Below, in pieces: positions 12,650 through 24,026 of a stretch of 64,000 bases of DNA (position 1 is the stretch's first letter; every line of letters begins with the position of its first letter). The stretch comes from Anthoceros angustus. Lineage: Eukaryota > Streptophyta > Anthocerotopsida > Anthocerotales > Anthocerotaceae. The notes under the pieces are model-generated. The model saw only the letters and a list, made by a program, of their open reading frames with translations. It was not told the DNA's origin and ran no database searches. Position numbers and translations under genes: made by a program. The stretch lies in contig MU008158.1 of assembly GCA_010909165.1 (NCBI GenBank), positions 2,257,478 to 2,321,477 on the forward strand, written 5' to 3'.

Positions 12650-12782
12650 CCCTCTTGCGGCCTACTCTAAACACCGATACCTCGAAGGGCTTTCCTTTGA
12701 TGTCATAGTCCACCCTCTTGCGGCCTGCTCTAAACACCGGTACCTCGAAGGGCTTTCCTTTGATGTCATAGTCCGGCCCGCG
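12650..12782. repeat. Tandem duplication, ~66 bp
   Basis: The block CCTCTTGCGGCCTACTCTAA...TTTGATGTCATAGTC occurs twice head-to-tail with a few substitutions (CGATACC against CGGTACC). It does not encode anything recognised. Confidence 0.85.
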
Positions 12783-13030
12783 CCAAGTCTCACAACTCCT
12801 AAACAACCATTCATATATATCCTATTATATCGAAGGCATGTGCTAACGCTTACCATGGTCCAACAACGTGCATCCATTGCCCTCGAATAGGCACTCGCAA
12901 CAACAATCCTTGTAAGGCAATGATAGCAAGTGATGAATCCTTCTCTACCTCTATAATATGTAGGCCAATTACTTTTCTTACGTGTCACATTGTTGCCGCA
13001 GGTGACTTCCGGTATGGAGCTTAGTTGCTC

Positions 13031-13783
13031 CCTTTTGCCGTGACCCACGGGGTCTCTCTTTGATGTCTTTTGCTGGATGGGTTCTTCTCATCATTTTTTT
13101 CTTCAATAAAGTTTCATTATTGTTTTTAGATGATCACGAATTCAATGTGGCGCCAAGGTGCTATTCACCTATCTTATGAAATATGAGTCAAATCATTATA
13201 ATTATCTTTTGCAGCACACTTGCAATTATATGCATTAGATTGTTGCCACACATTGAGGTCAAAGTTTTCCTAAGGTCAATGCTCTCTTTGCTCTTTGGAT
13301 CAATTATTTAGTAGAAAAGGGGCCTTGCTCATTGCCCAATGCCTTAACAACTTCGTGGCTTTAACTTTTTCTCTAAGATTGCTCCTTTCTAGACATCTCA
13401 CGAGTTTCCTTTTGCGTGACCCACGGGTCTCTCTTTGATGTCTTTTCTTGGATGGGTTCTTCTCATCATTTTTTTCTTCAATAAAGTTTCATTATTGTTT
13501 TTAGATGATCACGAATTCAATGTGGCGCCAAGGTGCTATTCACCTATCTTATGAAATATGAGTCAAATCATTATAATTATCTTTTGCAGCACACTTGCAA
13601 TTATATGCATTAGATTGTTGCCACACATTGAGGTCAAAGTTTTCCTAAGGTCAATGCTCTCTTTGCTCTTTGGATCAATTATTTAGTAGAAAAGGGGCCT
13701 TGCTCAGCCCAATGCCTTAACAACTTTCGTGGCTTTAACTTTTTCTCTAAGATTGCTCCTTTCTAGACATCTCACGAGTTTCC
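13031..13783. repeat. Tandem duplication, ~377 bp unit x2
   Basis: Positions 13031-13407 and 13408-13783 are near-identical direct copies. Both run from CCTTTTGC through GTGACCCACGGG and TTCATTATTGTTTTTAGATG to CTCACGAGTTT. Differences are a few 1-4 bp indels and substitutions. The phrase TCTTTGATGTC also appears in the 12.65 kb duplication, so the two arrays may be related. Confidence 0.95.
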
Positions 13784-13810
13784 ACTGCTTTGTAACTTAA
13801 TCTTTATTCA

Positions 13811-13907
13811 ATGTTAAGTAATAGATGAAGAAAAATTAAAAAATAGATCATACTTTTATAAACTTTTTCAAAAGCCTTGCAAGTTTTGTTCATCTATTAC
13901 TTAACAT
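13811..13907. repeat. Inverted repeat with perfect 19 bp arms
   Basis: ATGTTAAGTAATAGATGAA at 13811-13829 is followed 59 bp later by its exact reverse complement at 13889-13907. The AT-rich loop has no coding content. It could be a MITE end pair or a simple hairpin. Confidence 0.85.
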
Positions 13908-14078
13908 AGTAAGTTCTTTTTAGTAGTCTTGAAAACTTCTCAAGCACCTCCACAACACATGTCAATGACCCATCAAATTATGACAAACAACAAAATCCAA
14001 GGTTAAAAAATATTTTATAAAACATTTATTTATTTATTTAGAATAAAACTTATGTTAAAAAAAAAACTTGCATAGACT

Positions 14079-14260
14079 TACCACAGTTCAAGAAAAAGTA
14101 GGACTATATATGATAATAAGATAATAATAATATACAATATCTATATATGATACTAAAATACTGATAACAGCTCAAGGAAAAGTAGAACTATATATAGTAA
14201 TAATATAATAATAATAATAATATACAATATCTATACATGATACTACGATACTGATAATGT
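14079..14260. repeat. AT-rich tandem duplication, ~90 bp x2
   Basis: Two copies of a block running CAGYTCAAGRAAAAGTAGRA...ATACAATATCTATAYATGATACT...ATACTGATAA, with an (AAT)n microsatellite that differs in length between the copies. It lies directly upstream of the A20/AN1 gene. Confidence 0.85.
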
Positions 14261-14375
14261 ACATTATCTCATACCCTTATTAGATTGCCAAAGTGTGTGC
14301 TTGAGATCTTTCCTCCGCATTAGGTAGTAATCAGTAAGAAGATTAGTTGTGACAAGATTTAGCGCATAGCAAATC

Positions 14376-15137
14376 ATGCAGGGCAAGAGCCTACGTACGC
14401 TGTGTGTGAAGACGTGCGGCTTGTTGGGCCATCCCGAAATGCTCAACATGTGTTCAGCATGTTACAAGATGGAAGTCAAGAAGATGTGGGCTAGAGCAGG
14501 AGTTGGCACCGGCGTAGGCCCCGTCCGGCGTTCCTATCTTAGGAGGTTGAACTCCAAAGCCGCGGGCATCACCTCGCGCCTGCCCCAATTGTGCATAAAA
14601 CGATGTGGAATGAAACGCGGACATCCAAGCAGGGGAGGCATGTGCCGCCGCTGTCACAACAACGAGCTTGCGAGAGCGAGCAGGATGGATTCCAAAAGAA
14701 TGGAAGCGGAAGCCGCCACCAGACACAGCCCCGACAGGCTTGAAGATTTGGAACCGGTGACGCCTTTAGGAAGTGTACCTGCTGGGGTTTTGAAGTTTCC
14801 TCCTACCACTCACACCGAGTCTGTAGCACCGGAATCTAAGCCTTTCAGCTCGGAGGAGCTTGCGGGCATGGCAGAATCCAATTTCCCGCAGATCAGAGAA
14901 GAGGCTGCAGAATTAGCCGTTACGAATGCGTGCCGAACCACGCCAAAAAACCGCTGTTTCACATGCAATAAGCGAATCGGAGTGTGTGCCCTGGGCTGCC
15001 GCTGCGGGCACGTCTTTTGTTCTTTACATCGCTTGGCCGAGCACCACAATTGTGCCTTCGATTTCAAGACTTTGGGAAAGCTTGCAATTGCTGAAGCCAA
15101 TCCCCGTGTCCAAGCCACAAAACTAGATGGGATCTAA
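14376..15137 (+). CDS. A20-A20-AN1 zinc-finger stress-associated protein
   Basis: Single open frame of 253 aa from an ATG. Near residues 10-33 is an A20 finger (LCVKTCGLLG...MCSACYK, C-x3-C-x11-C-x2-C). Near 71-95 is a second A20-like finger (LCIKRCGMKR...MCRRCH) with one extra residue before the third Cys. After a low-complexity linker the C-terminus (about residues 190-253) is a full AN1 finger with CFTCNKRIGVC, CRCGHVFCSLHR and EHHNCAFDFK, and it ends in the typical KLDGI. Plant SAP proteins bind ubiquitin through A20 and act in abiotic stress responses. Most have one A20, so two in tandem is uncommon. No intron is needed, which is usual for this family. Confidence 0.9.
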   Translation: MQGKSLRTLCVKTCGLLGHPEMLNMCSACYKMEVKKMWARAGVGTGVGPVRRSYLRRLNSKAAGITSRLPQLCIKRCGMKRGHPSRGGMCRRCHNNELARASRMDSKRMEAEAATRHSPDRLEDLEPVTPLGSVPAGVLKFPPTTHTESVAPESKPFSSEELAGMAESNFPQIREEAAELAVTNACRTTPKNRCFTCNKRIGVCALGCRCGHVFCSLHRLAEHHNCAFDFKTLGKLAIAEANPRVQATKLDGI

Positions 15138-15766
15138 TATGGAGTTAACTTACAGCCGGGCTCATAAGCCGTCGTTCAGCCGTTCTCTAGTTCACAGATC
15201 TGTGTCACTATGTAAAGTTCCATTGTTAACGATTACAATTTACAAGTCAAACACAGCATTCTTGGGAATTCCCAGATGCTTTAGGAGTCGATTTCGTGAG
15301 AGTAAAGCGCACACAAACTTTTTAGTGTGGTCTTCGATGACGAATCATCAGTTCACCTTAAAGAATCTTGAATCCTGTTCGCCTGACGAGCGCCAGTGTG
15401 GCATGTGTATCACCTGACATACTGCACATTTCGTATGCATTGTTTTGCTGGAGGCTCTGTCAATGGAGCTCGATGATGAGACTGAGCACTGCTACCTGCC
15501 CCCTGACACTTTGTAAGCTTCCAGGTGTCTTAGATAGCTTTCCTTGTCCGTTTGTGCTATTTTGTTCGGCTGTCCGATGCCTCTTATGGGAGGTGGAGTT
15601 GCAGCCTCCAGAATCGGGTATGACTTGCAATTGAGCATTCTCTTGCTGCTCACCAACTTCTCTCGTTCCCAGTTCGGGTTTCTGTTTCCCCACACTGAGC
15701 CAGACTAGTACTAGTAGTGTCCCAAGTTCAGTCCAAGTGCTCCAGATCCAGTTTGGGAAGAGATCC
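15138..15766 (+). other. Intergenic, 5' region of phytocyanin gene
   Basis: No gene seen. Short frames on both strands lack domains. The sequence just before the phytocyanin ATG (15700-15766) is probably its 5' leader. Confidence 0.4.
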
Positions 15767-16318
15767 ATGGCTTCAGGCTCCTTACCTGTCTGGCTTCTGT
15801 TCCTGGTGCAGAGCTTCGCACTTGCCATTCTGGCAGCAGAGGCGGCAAAGGCACTGCCACTTAGGACTCCCAACAGCTTTCTGGTGGGAGGTGAGGTGCA
15901 ATGGACGTTCGGGTTCGACTACTCCTCTTGGGCTCAAGGCTTGAGCCCCTTCTTCGCCAACGACACGCTTGGTACGTGATCTCAACTGAGGGTCAGAACT
16001 TGGAGGTCCAATTCTCGAGTCTGAGTTGAAGTTGAAAACAAGCACGGCTTGTGTTAACGTACATAGAGCCGCGGGGAAATTGGTGCAGAATTCGACTATG
16101 TTCCAGCCCACAATGTGCTGCTGTTCAAGGATGCAAGCCACTATTCCACGTGCAACTTCACGGAAGCCACGCTTCTTGCAGACGAAAGTGGGGGGGTCCC
16201 GGGATTCGTCTTCACTCTCGCCAACAGCAACACAACCTACCTGTTCGGATGCTCCAAGGGCAGAAACTTCAGCCACTGCAATGCTGGACTGATGAAATTC
16301 TCGGTCCACACGCAGTAG
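15767..16318 (+). CDS. Phytocyanin (plastocyanin-like cupredoxin), secreted
   Basis: Two exons (15767-15971 and 16089-16318) join in frame across a GTACGT...GCAG intron to give 144 aa. The N-terminus is a signal peptide (LPVWLLFLVQSFALAILAAE). The mature part has the phytocyanin pattern: VGGEVQWTFGFDYSSWA, NDTLEFDY, then HNVLLF, the disulfide Cys in YSTCNF, FGCSKG, and SHCNAGLMKF. His, Cys, His and Met ligands for a type I copper site all appear to be present. Phytocyanins are cell-surface blue copper proteins of plants. There is no clear C-terminal GPI-anchor tail, because the protein stops soon after the domain. Confidence 0.85.
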
Positions 16319-16686
16319 TAACCAGTTAAGAGGCAGTGCAGTGTCTGTTGTCATCATCTGTAACCTTTGTGTCGTCCTTGCAATTGGGACACATTTGTAA
16401 CCTTTGTGTCGTCCTTGCAATTGGAATGAGCACTACCAGATATTTATATCTGCAGCTGGGCTGCTAACGCTTCTCCTTCTCATGACACATTGTCACTCCA
16501 TCTTCAGCTAACACCGCATCGCGTGTGACAGGCTCTGCCAAAGCAGAACGCAAGCACGAACAACACGCAAGCCATTATCCAACAGTAAACATAACGCTTA
16601 TGGCATTTCTGAAATGCAAGAGCGGATCGCTTGGAGATATTTTTTGAGCCGACGATTCTAGCAGCACTTTGCATTTCCGGCAAGCC

Positions 16687-18017
16687 ATGATGGCCACGGC
16701 AGATCTGGTTGCCTCCACGTCCGCTGGATGCTTACCCTGTCTTGCCAGGGCAGCGTCCTTCTCCACATCGGCAGCTCGATGGAGTGTACTAACAGTCAGC
16801 CGCAGGTTGGTACTTCCAGGTTTGACACATAGCACAAGGGCCAGGAGGAAGGCTCTTTGCAGAGCCCTCAATGAGAGCGCAGCTCAGAGCGAGGTGGTCT
16901 ACCAGGGGATATATGGTCCATGGAAGGTGGAGCCAGCTGATGTGCGAGAGGTACGCCCACAGATTGCCTCGATTTGGAGACAGGAAATTGTCTTCCGGCA
17001 TGTAGACTGAAGCCGTGGTTTGGGTTTGGTGCTGTTGGATCCTTTGCTGGGCAGGTGGTCCTGTACAGAGCTGGGCTGGTAGCAAGTGCGGCGTCGTTCG
17101 TGACAGCGGCATCCACTGCTGTGTTGCCACAAGACAGTCCTATCGCCGTTGCCGTGAAAGGATCATATGACATCCTGTACGCTGTCGGTGCCGGAGGATT
17201 AGGCCTTTCCCTGGCCTTGATACACATCTATGTCACCCCCATCAAGCGAACTCTCCAACTACTATGGCTGGCCGGAGCTCTTGGCTCCTTAGGGTTGGCG
17301 GTCAATTTTGCAGCACCAGCAGACGAAGGGCTGGTGACATTTGTGCTGGCTCACCCAGCAGCGGTGTGGGGAGTCGGGCCTCTCTTTGCTTCTCTAACGG
17401 GCCTTGTCTTCAAGGAAGGTGAGTGCACATCAAGTTCAAGCTTCCCTGCACCCTGCCTTGCCTTGTCCAAAAATAAGGCATTGGCATTGCCTGAAACCTC
17501 GTTAAGGATTTTCTCTCTTTCAGGCCTTTGCTATGGAAAATTAGAAGCTGCAGCCCTCTTCTTCGTTATACCCACTCTGCTGCTCGGCCATCTGGTAATT
17601 CTCCCTCTTCCGTGGTAGATAATTTGTTATCTCACCTTCTTGTAACGATGAAGAACATAGCTTAGCAGAATATCTAGACTTGTGCTGTTACTGAGAGATG
17701 GACAGATCATGTCACCACCTGGCAGTCTGGTGCTATGGACAAGAACTTGGAGCTTGGGCTTTTGGCTGCGTGGACAGCCCTCTTCGTCATCTTTGCTAGC
17801 CGCAAGTTCACTCAACCCATCAAGGTATGCAACCCAACGTGTACCCACCTGCTTGCATCAATGGTGAACGAGACTGATCAACATCCTTCTGACTTCACTG
17901 CCGCAGGACGACATCGGAGACAAGTCAGTCTTCATTTTTAACGCTCTGCCTCAAGCTCAGAAGGAGGCCTTGTTATCCCAGTTGCAGCCGAAAGAAGTGG
18001 ACGACTCACGTACTTAG
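16687..18017 (+). CDS. DUF2301 plastid integral membrane protein
   Basis: Five exons (16687-16950, 17055-17418, 17524-17594, 17726-17824, 17907-18017) join in frame to 302 aa. The first ~60 residues are Ser/Ala/Arg-rich, like a chloroplast transit peptide. The domain starts with VYQGIYGPWKVEPADVRE, continues into VVLYRAGLVASAASF, and has about six hydrophobic segments, including GLSLALIHIYVTPIKRTLQ and KLEAAALFFVIPTLLLGHL. The soluble tail ends LSQLQPKEVDD. The family (DUF2301, COG5413) is shared by cyanobacteria and plastid-bearing plants. Its function is unknown to me. An upstream in-frame TTG was not taken as the start. Confidence 0.85.
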
Positions 18018-18536
18018 AGTCACGGCCTTCTCCACTGCAGACAGCATGACAGAAAGAGGTGGTGTCCTAAAGATGAAAGTGGGTGACATTACCTATCTCA
18101 AATACATATGTACAAAGCATCTGGTTATGACTAGGAATAGGCACAGCAGTTGGTGTGGTGGTACAGCAACGGACACAACATGTGAAAGCTGCCTTGCACA
18201 CTTTTGAAAAGTTGGACATGAGTTCTGGCCAAACATGGCGTTGGGTTCGAGAGACGGGCCGGCTAAGTGCGACTTACATTAAGACCCTAAAAAGAATGAT
18301 GGACAGGAGTGACCCCAACACATTCTACAACAAAATCGGCAGTGCCATTTCTGATAGCATTTCTCTCTCAGGATATGCACTGTCAGTTCCCCCGCCATTA
18401 TACAGAGCAGCCCCCAGAAAGGTAGAGAGAGCTCCGCTCTCCAGATTGGCGCCTGGACAGACGGGAGGCGGGAAAAATAATTGGCTCTTGAGCCGGCGGG
18501 TCCGGGATGGGAAGGTGGGAAGCGGGGCAACTTACG
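18018..18536 (+). other. Intergenic between convergent genes
   Basis: The + frame at 18155-18565 has no recognisable domain. The first part is probably the 3' UTR of the DUF2301 gene and the last part the 3' UTR of the convergent GT23-like gene. Confidence 0.4.
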
Positions 18537-21223
18537 CTACCAAAATCTATCCACGTTCACACTGAGGTAGCCGGCCATGAGCTTACCGCCGGTGGCCCGC
18601 ATTGCGTCGATAAGGTAGCACCAAGTGGAGCCCAAGGCCCCGATGAAGTAGTCGCACTCGACGGCCATTAGGAAGTTGACGAAGGAATTGGTGGAGGCCC
18701 GTTCCGTTCCCAGGCTCTTTAGGTACGCCGCCATGGTGGTCCCGCCCGTCTGCCGGCTCACGTTGGTGTAGTAGAAGTTCCAGCCTGAGTAGTTCTTGGA
18801 CGCGTCCACCACCTCCTGCACATTGTTCATTGTAGGTGGCAAGTGACTGCATGGAGCTGGAGCTTGCGCATGGAAGGGGCGGGGCCTGTTTGGGCAAGAT
18901 TTACTACCTGCATTTCAGTGGAGAGCCAAACGTCTCGAACGTGTGGGAATCTTCTTCTCAGCCGGTTGGCCAAAATCATGTAGCCTTCGAAGTCCACAAG
19001 CTTCATCTCGGAGCCCTTGTCTCCGATCCGGACATGGATGTTGAGCAGGGGCCTGGGAACCCACGGCTTCTGGCCCCTCCACACCCACTTCTCCATGTCC
19101 TGCTCCTGCTCCATACTCCCACGCCAAGTCTGATCGGCCAGGACATGTGCATCTCACATCAGTACCTGCTGGATACTGTATAGACATACATACAAGCATG
19201 CCCTGACTTTGCTGTCACCTGTGACCCGTGCATCTACAGCTAGGTCTGCCAGAGAGCTAGGGGAAAGCGACCCTTTCAAGAGCATCACGGACCTGGTTAG
19301 CAGCGCGGAGGACATTGGTGGCAGCTTTAACTCCAAAGGCCGCGTGCCTGGCTCTGTTCATCAGCATGCATGTGTACTCTGTTTGAAACCTCATGAGATA
19401 GCGAAGGGCCTGCACGGCACACGGAGTTACTGTATCTGATCTGTCATCACTAATTTCATGCAAAAATGTTGCCCTCATTCCAAACCGTCGTCTTCTGCGT
19501 AAGAAAAAAAGTTGACAGTACTTGAGATCGCCACCATCGCACGTCTCTGAATTCATGCATTTTCGTGTAGAGCTGGCCCTCGACTTCCAGCGTCGGCTGC
19601 ATGTGGTCCCAAGGATTGCCCCACAAACTGCAAGTGTACCCAACCAAGCATCATCCGTTACAAGACCCTTCCATCATGCTAAGGGCCCTCAAAACTCTTT
19701 TGCACAAAGGATGAAAAATAGCACAGCGCCCTTTTTTTTTTTTGTAGTTCGAAACCATCTGCTGTGAAGAGATGAACTTACTCAGGAGCCGGTCCCATCC
19801 ACACATTGTAAGAGGAGGGAATATGCTGCTCCAGCCACACAATACCGTCTGCCACCGCCCGCGGATCGTTGAGCAACTCCTCTGCTCGGAGCCGGCACTC
19901 AGGCGTGGTCTCCGGCAGGAAATAGCAGGACCACCTCCTGCTCTTCCGGCCTGCAGCCACGTTACAGTGAATCCCAAAGAAGGAAATTGTGACTCTCCAG
20001 GAGAAGAATGTGACGGTCCCACGGCCTGCGGTGGCTGATAAAGGCAAGGACGGACTCACCTTCGCAGGCGGGGTGGCCGGCTCGGTTGAAGTCCTGCATC
20101 ACAAACACGCGCTTTTCTTTCACAGCTATGGAGAACATGCCGGTCATGTGGTGGATTTGGGCGCCCAAGCCATAGTGCTCGTAGGCGGACCAGTGGGGCG
20201 CAAGGAACTTGATGCTGGGGTCGTTGCAGTCGCGGGGGTGCTGCATCAGCCATATGTCCCGCTGCGCCCTCCTCGTCATGGGCAGATTGTCCTCGTCCGC
20301 TCCTTCCACCTGGCCACAGTCACACAGTTCATTCCTCTCATCACATCAGTGAACATTGTCAGACAACACACAGTTCATTCCTCTCATCCAATCGGTGAAC
20401 ATGGTCAGACAGCACACAGTTCACTCCTCTCATCATCACTGAACATGGCCAGATGACAGACTTGGCCATCTGCTGCTATGAAGAAGGCGAGTCTGACTCG
20501 GATTTACCCAGGGAGGATAAGGCCCATACACTAATCCTTGTTGGTCGCCTAGCAGCTCCTCCGAGAGCTCCACCTCCACAGCCTTGAAAGCGCTGTCCAG
20601 CCCCGCAATCCGACCCTTCCACAAGGACCAAGCAGGGCGGCTGCCATCCGGGCCCCGGGAGTCCAGCCTAGTGTACTCCTCCACCTTGGCGGGGCAATCC
20701 TCCAGATGAGGAGGTACCAGGCTCACATTCACCAGATTCCTCTCCGCCTCTTGCAAATACGGGTCACCCGGGTCCCTGGGGTAGTTCAGATACGCGGAGC
20801 TCTCCCACAGGGCAAGCAGCCAGTTCACGCGTTCCATCTCGGAAGGTAGAGGATCCCCATCCAGCGTCGTCCAGGAAGTATTTGCAAAACCTGCTAGCGG
20901 CAAAGGGTCCGATGATCAATGAAAACATCACACCAGCCACGCACCCAACCAGCATCCCCTCAGGGATGCCACATCTTAGCAACCTGAAGAGCAAGCAAGC
21001 ACCAGGGACTGACAGCAATCTGGAATCTTGCTACTGGAAACTCACTGTAGTTGTGCCTCGGCTGGCGATACGCGTCGAACAAACCGATCGGGAGCTGTGT
21101 CACAACAAACCACATGCTCAGGCCGTAGAACAAGCCGATCGGGATCCCGAACGTGATGCCCTTGCACAACGGCCGCAGCCTGGGGACGTTCATCCCGCCG
21201 CCAATCTGAGGAGACGCCGCCAT
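18537..21223 (-). CDS. GT23/FUT8-like fucosyltransferase-like type II membrane protein
   Basis: About eight exons on the minus strand, joined approximately. The first exon (MAASPQIGG start) carries one transmembrane segment (ITFGIPIGLFYGLSMWFVV), as in Golgi type II glycosyltransferases. A lumenal region follows, with WTTLDGDPLPSEMERVNWL, then QRDIWLMQHPRDCNDPSIKF, YGLGAQIHHM and VFVMQDFNRAGHPAC. The C-terminal part has LLNIHVRIGDKGSEMK, which matches the HVRxxDK sugar-nucleotide motif of GT23 fucosyltransferases, then DVWLSTEM, STNSFVNFLMAVECDYFIG and GSTWCYLIDAMR, in the place of the FUT8 motifs. Acceptor and sugar are not known. A GT65/GT68-type O-fucosyltransferase relationship is less likely. 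Exon ends are approximate. Confidence 0.65.
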
Positions 21224-22042
21224 TATCTGCCTCGGGCTCTCATACATAAGCTGGAGCCAGCACCTTTGCCACCTTCTCGCCTCCTCCTGAGAGACTCACA
21301 GCACCTGCGAGATCCTACTTGATTCCCCCACCCGTCTACGAGCGATCCCTTCACCTTCACTACTCTGGCCCTGGAATCATCGCGTGGCCAGCCATCCGCC
21401 GCTCTTGCGGCCAACCAGCACCTGGAAGAAGGGAATGCGTGCTTGGAGCGTGCCAACCGGAATCCTGCCGATGGCGGCGCTCCCAAACCTGTGATCACTT
21501 GCTGCCCGCGACTCCATCAGCAGCAGCTAGGGGGACGCCGAATTGCAGGATGCTGCTACTGACGGTATGGTTACCAGGGGCAGAGAGAGAAACTGCGACG
21601 ATCGGCCGTCACTGCGGCCGAGAAGGCCAGAAAAGCCGCACCCGGAACTGTCCAGGCAAAGCCAACTTGCCAAATCAAGAACTGTTGCCTGGGATACCGG
21701 CAGTAAACAGGACTCAGTCACGACCTTTCAAAAGCAACGAGCCACATTAGCAGGACCAAACCACGGCACCAGGGAGGCCTACAGTGATAATGATCAGAGC
21801 GCTGAAAGGCTTTTGTTCCGATGATTAGTGCTTGCACCTAGACTACCTACTTCACACTGGTAGATGGGACGAGCGACACTTCCTCGATAACATACGTCCG
21901 TGTCAACAGAGGCTCCGGTTGTTAGTTTGTGACTAAATTTCAATTAAATTTGTCAGATAACTTACATCTTGTGAAGGATGACGTGACTATGATGCGAATT
22001 CTTTCGCCCGACTTCAACTACTGTCTTGTCTCTTTTGAACTC
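21224..22042. other. Intergenic, upstream of GT23-like and downstream of FKBP
   Basis: Frames on both strands are low-complexity and unlike known proteins. The side next to 21223 should hold the GT23-like promoter and leader. No TATA box is obvious. Confidence 0.4.
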
Positions 22043-23263
22043 TCACTTGACTGTAAGGAGCTCGACATTCAACTCGAATGTTGCATCCGGCTGAGGACAA
22101 AACCAAAGCATCAGAAACCCGTGCTTCTCACACAGTGTAGAGGGAAGGTTTGGGACTACGAGAGTCCGGTTCTACGACTTACAGGGATTTCATTGAAGCC
22201 CCTCTTCCCGTATCCTGCTTCTGGAGGTACGATGACAATTCGCTGCAGACACCAGGGAAGGTTCAAAGTATAAGCAAGGCAACCACGTCATGTAGGTGTT
22301 TCTTCCTGTATGCTTCCCAACCAGCAACCCTCATATGGCTCCAGGCGATTGATGCGCACAGACTCTCCTGATTACCTTTCCACCAACACGCATGCCAGCG
22401 ACTATGGAGTACAAGGCCGGAGGAGGTTTAGGCGACGCTTGAGCTGAATAAAGTCCATTTGCATTTTCCACAAACTCTGGCTTGCGTTCCCTCCCCGGAA
22501 TTGAACCGACAATGAGCTCGTATGGCTACACAAACCGCACAGAAGATGAAGTACTTGAAGTTTCCAACCTTCCAGCTCCCTGCACCGTACCGACTGGCCA
22601 GACAGGAAGGAAACTCATATCCACCTCAGCGATTGTGCGATTCCCGCCAAGGAGCTTGGACTGGCGACTTGATACCACATTAATGCTCCCAAAAATGACA
22701 TCAAAATGTACCTGCAACATACACACACCAATAAGTGCACCAGCAGCGGAGGCATTGTACGGGAAAACCAGATCCCGTGCAGCTTCCTTTCAATCTGTCC
22801 AAGCTGCTGGAAAAGGGAGCACAAACCAAGACCGTCTTGCCAATGTCAGCAGAAGGTCCGTTCCCCTGCAGCACGTCATAGAACTTGAGACCGTCACCTG
22901 CTGCATCCAATGGTGCTGTTAAAAGGAAGGCCGTTTACACAATCAGGAAGGCCCCCGGCATGCGTCCCGCAGCAAATGACCTGAAGTCTGGTAGTCATCC
23001 AGAGGGATGACTCTCCTGTCCCGCCTGGGCCGGGCCTGGGCGGGCTGGTCGGTGACAAAGGCAGAGAGCAGGACCAGGCACAGCGCCAATCTCCTGCTGG
23101 GAGACTCTACTTGCAATGTGGAGAGGGAGGATTCCAGCGCCGATGCCGACGCCAGGCGCACCACGGTCCTGCGACGCGCCCTTCCCCGCCGGCTTCCATC
23201 GAGCAGGCGCGTGAATGCGGGCGTCACGCGAGGCAGACTTGTGCAGAGCTGCAGGGCGGCCAT
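22043..23263 (-). CDS. FKBP-type peptidyl-prolyl isomerase, thylakoid lumen (FKBP18-like)
   Basis: Six exons (22981-23263, 22827-22900, 22625-22711, 22525-22376 region, 22183-22242, 22043-22090) keep frame and give 233 aa. The N-terminus is a bipartite plastid signal: a basic transit part, then RRLALCLVLLSAFV ending in AQA, a twin-arginine lumenal signal with an Ala-x-Ala cleavage site. The FKBP domain has GDGLKFYDVLQGNGP, VLVHFDVIFGS, SRQSKLLGGNRTIAEPYE, FVENANGLYSAQASPKPPP, GMRVGGKRIVIVPPEAGYG and ATFELNVELL. The insert with NGLYSAQ is typical of plant FKBP18-type lumenal immunophilins rather than FKBP12. Close paralogues such as FKBP16 cannot be excluded. Its start is 764 bp from the divergent GT14 start. 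Confidence 0.88.
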
Positions 23264-24026
23264 CGCTCCGGCACAGTCCTCCGGGTGGAGCTCGTGTTCC
23301 CATGGCGGTTCCCTTCAGCAGAGCAGGTGGGAACGGGGTAGGCCATCGAATGTCACGTTCGTATGACGGGCCCCGTGAAGCAACCCTAACGCAGGCGACT
23401 CCGTTCCGTTACTGAAGCCTTCATTGGGAGTGCCTCCAAATTTGCCGGGCTCGGGACTTGCTTTCTTCGGACCGCGCTGCGGACGGAGCGGGGGCTCGAC
23501 TTTGCCTACATTGTTGCACAGCCACCCGCAATCCGGCCTCCCGCAGCTGTGTAAATTTCCCGGTTGCATCGGACTTCGATGCGATCGGGGCTGGCGGGCA
23601 GGCAGCCACGGAAGGGAGCGGGGTGTGTTGTGGGTGTGTTCATTGTGGTAGCTTGCACAGCGTGTGGAGGGTGCACGACGAGGAGGAGTTGCTGCTGCTG
23701 GGGCAGTTTGCTGGGGTAGGGATTGGGAGATGGGATTGTGGTGACCGGGGTTTGCTGCGGTGTGTGGTACGAATCTGTACGGAAACCGAGGGCCTGTACT
23801 TTGATCTGTCAGGGCTGTGCTATGAGACGAAGGTGGAGTTGCGACGCTGTATCAAGCGTGTGGAATCTTGTGGAAATTGGAGTGGTTTTGCAGCTTGCGG
23901 AATTGAGGCTCGGCGGGGGAGTATGTAGGTGTATATAGCATGCGGAAGGTGGTTTCTTTGTGGTGAGATGTAAGGCTGTCAGAGGAGAAAGTGGTGCTCC
24001 TGCTGAGAGCACGTGACACTGCAAAA
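23264..24026. other. Shared upstream region of FKBP (-) and GT14 (+)
   Basis: The 763 bp between divergent starts contain no domain-bearing frame. A + frame at 23458-23928 is open but featureless and overlaps the likely GT14 5' leader. Confidence 0.45.

Larger units (their letters stand above)
8784..14375. other. Repeat-rich intergenic region
   Basis: About 5.6 kb between the Copia element and the A20/AN1 gene. It contains the GC-rich palindrome array, several tandem duplications and AT-rich stretches, each listed separately. Minus frames at 8985-9560 and 9986-10291 and scattered + frames lack recognisable domains or consistent splice signals. The 11.1-12.1 kb part reads like old, decayed coding or transposon DNA, with fragments such as EYKWWEAFW on +, but I cannot name it. 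Confidence 0.5.

Noticed and set aside
18537-21223. GT37 xyloglucan fucosyltransferase
   Set aside because: The HVRIGDK motif and C-terminal blocks fit GT23/FUT8 better than the GT37 motifs.
23458-23928. 156-codon + frame upstream of GT14
   Set aside because: Low-complexity, without domains, and located where the GT14 5' leader should be.
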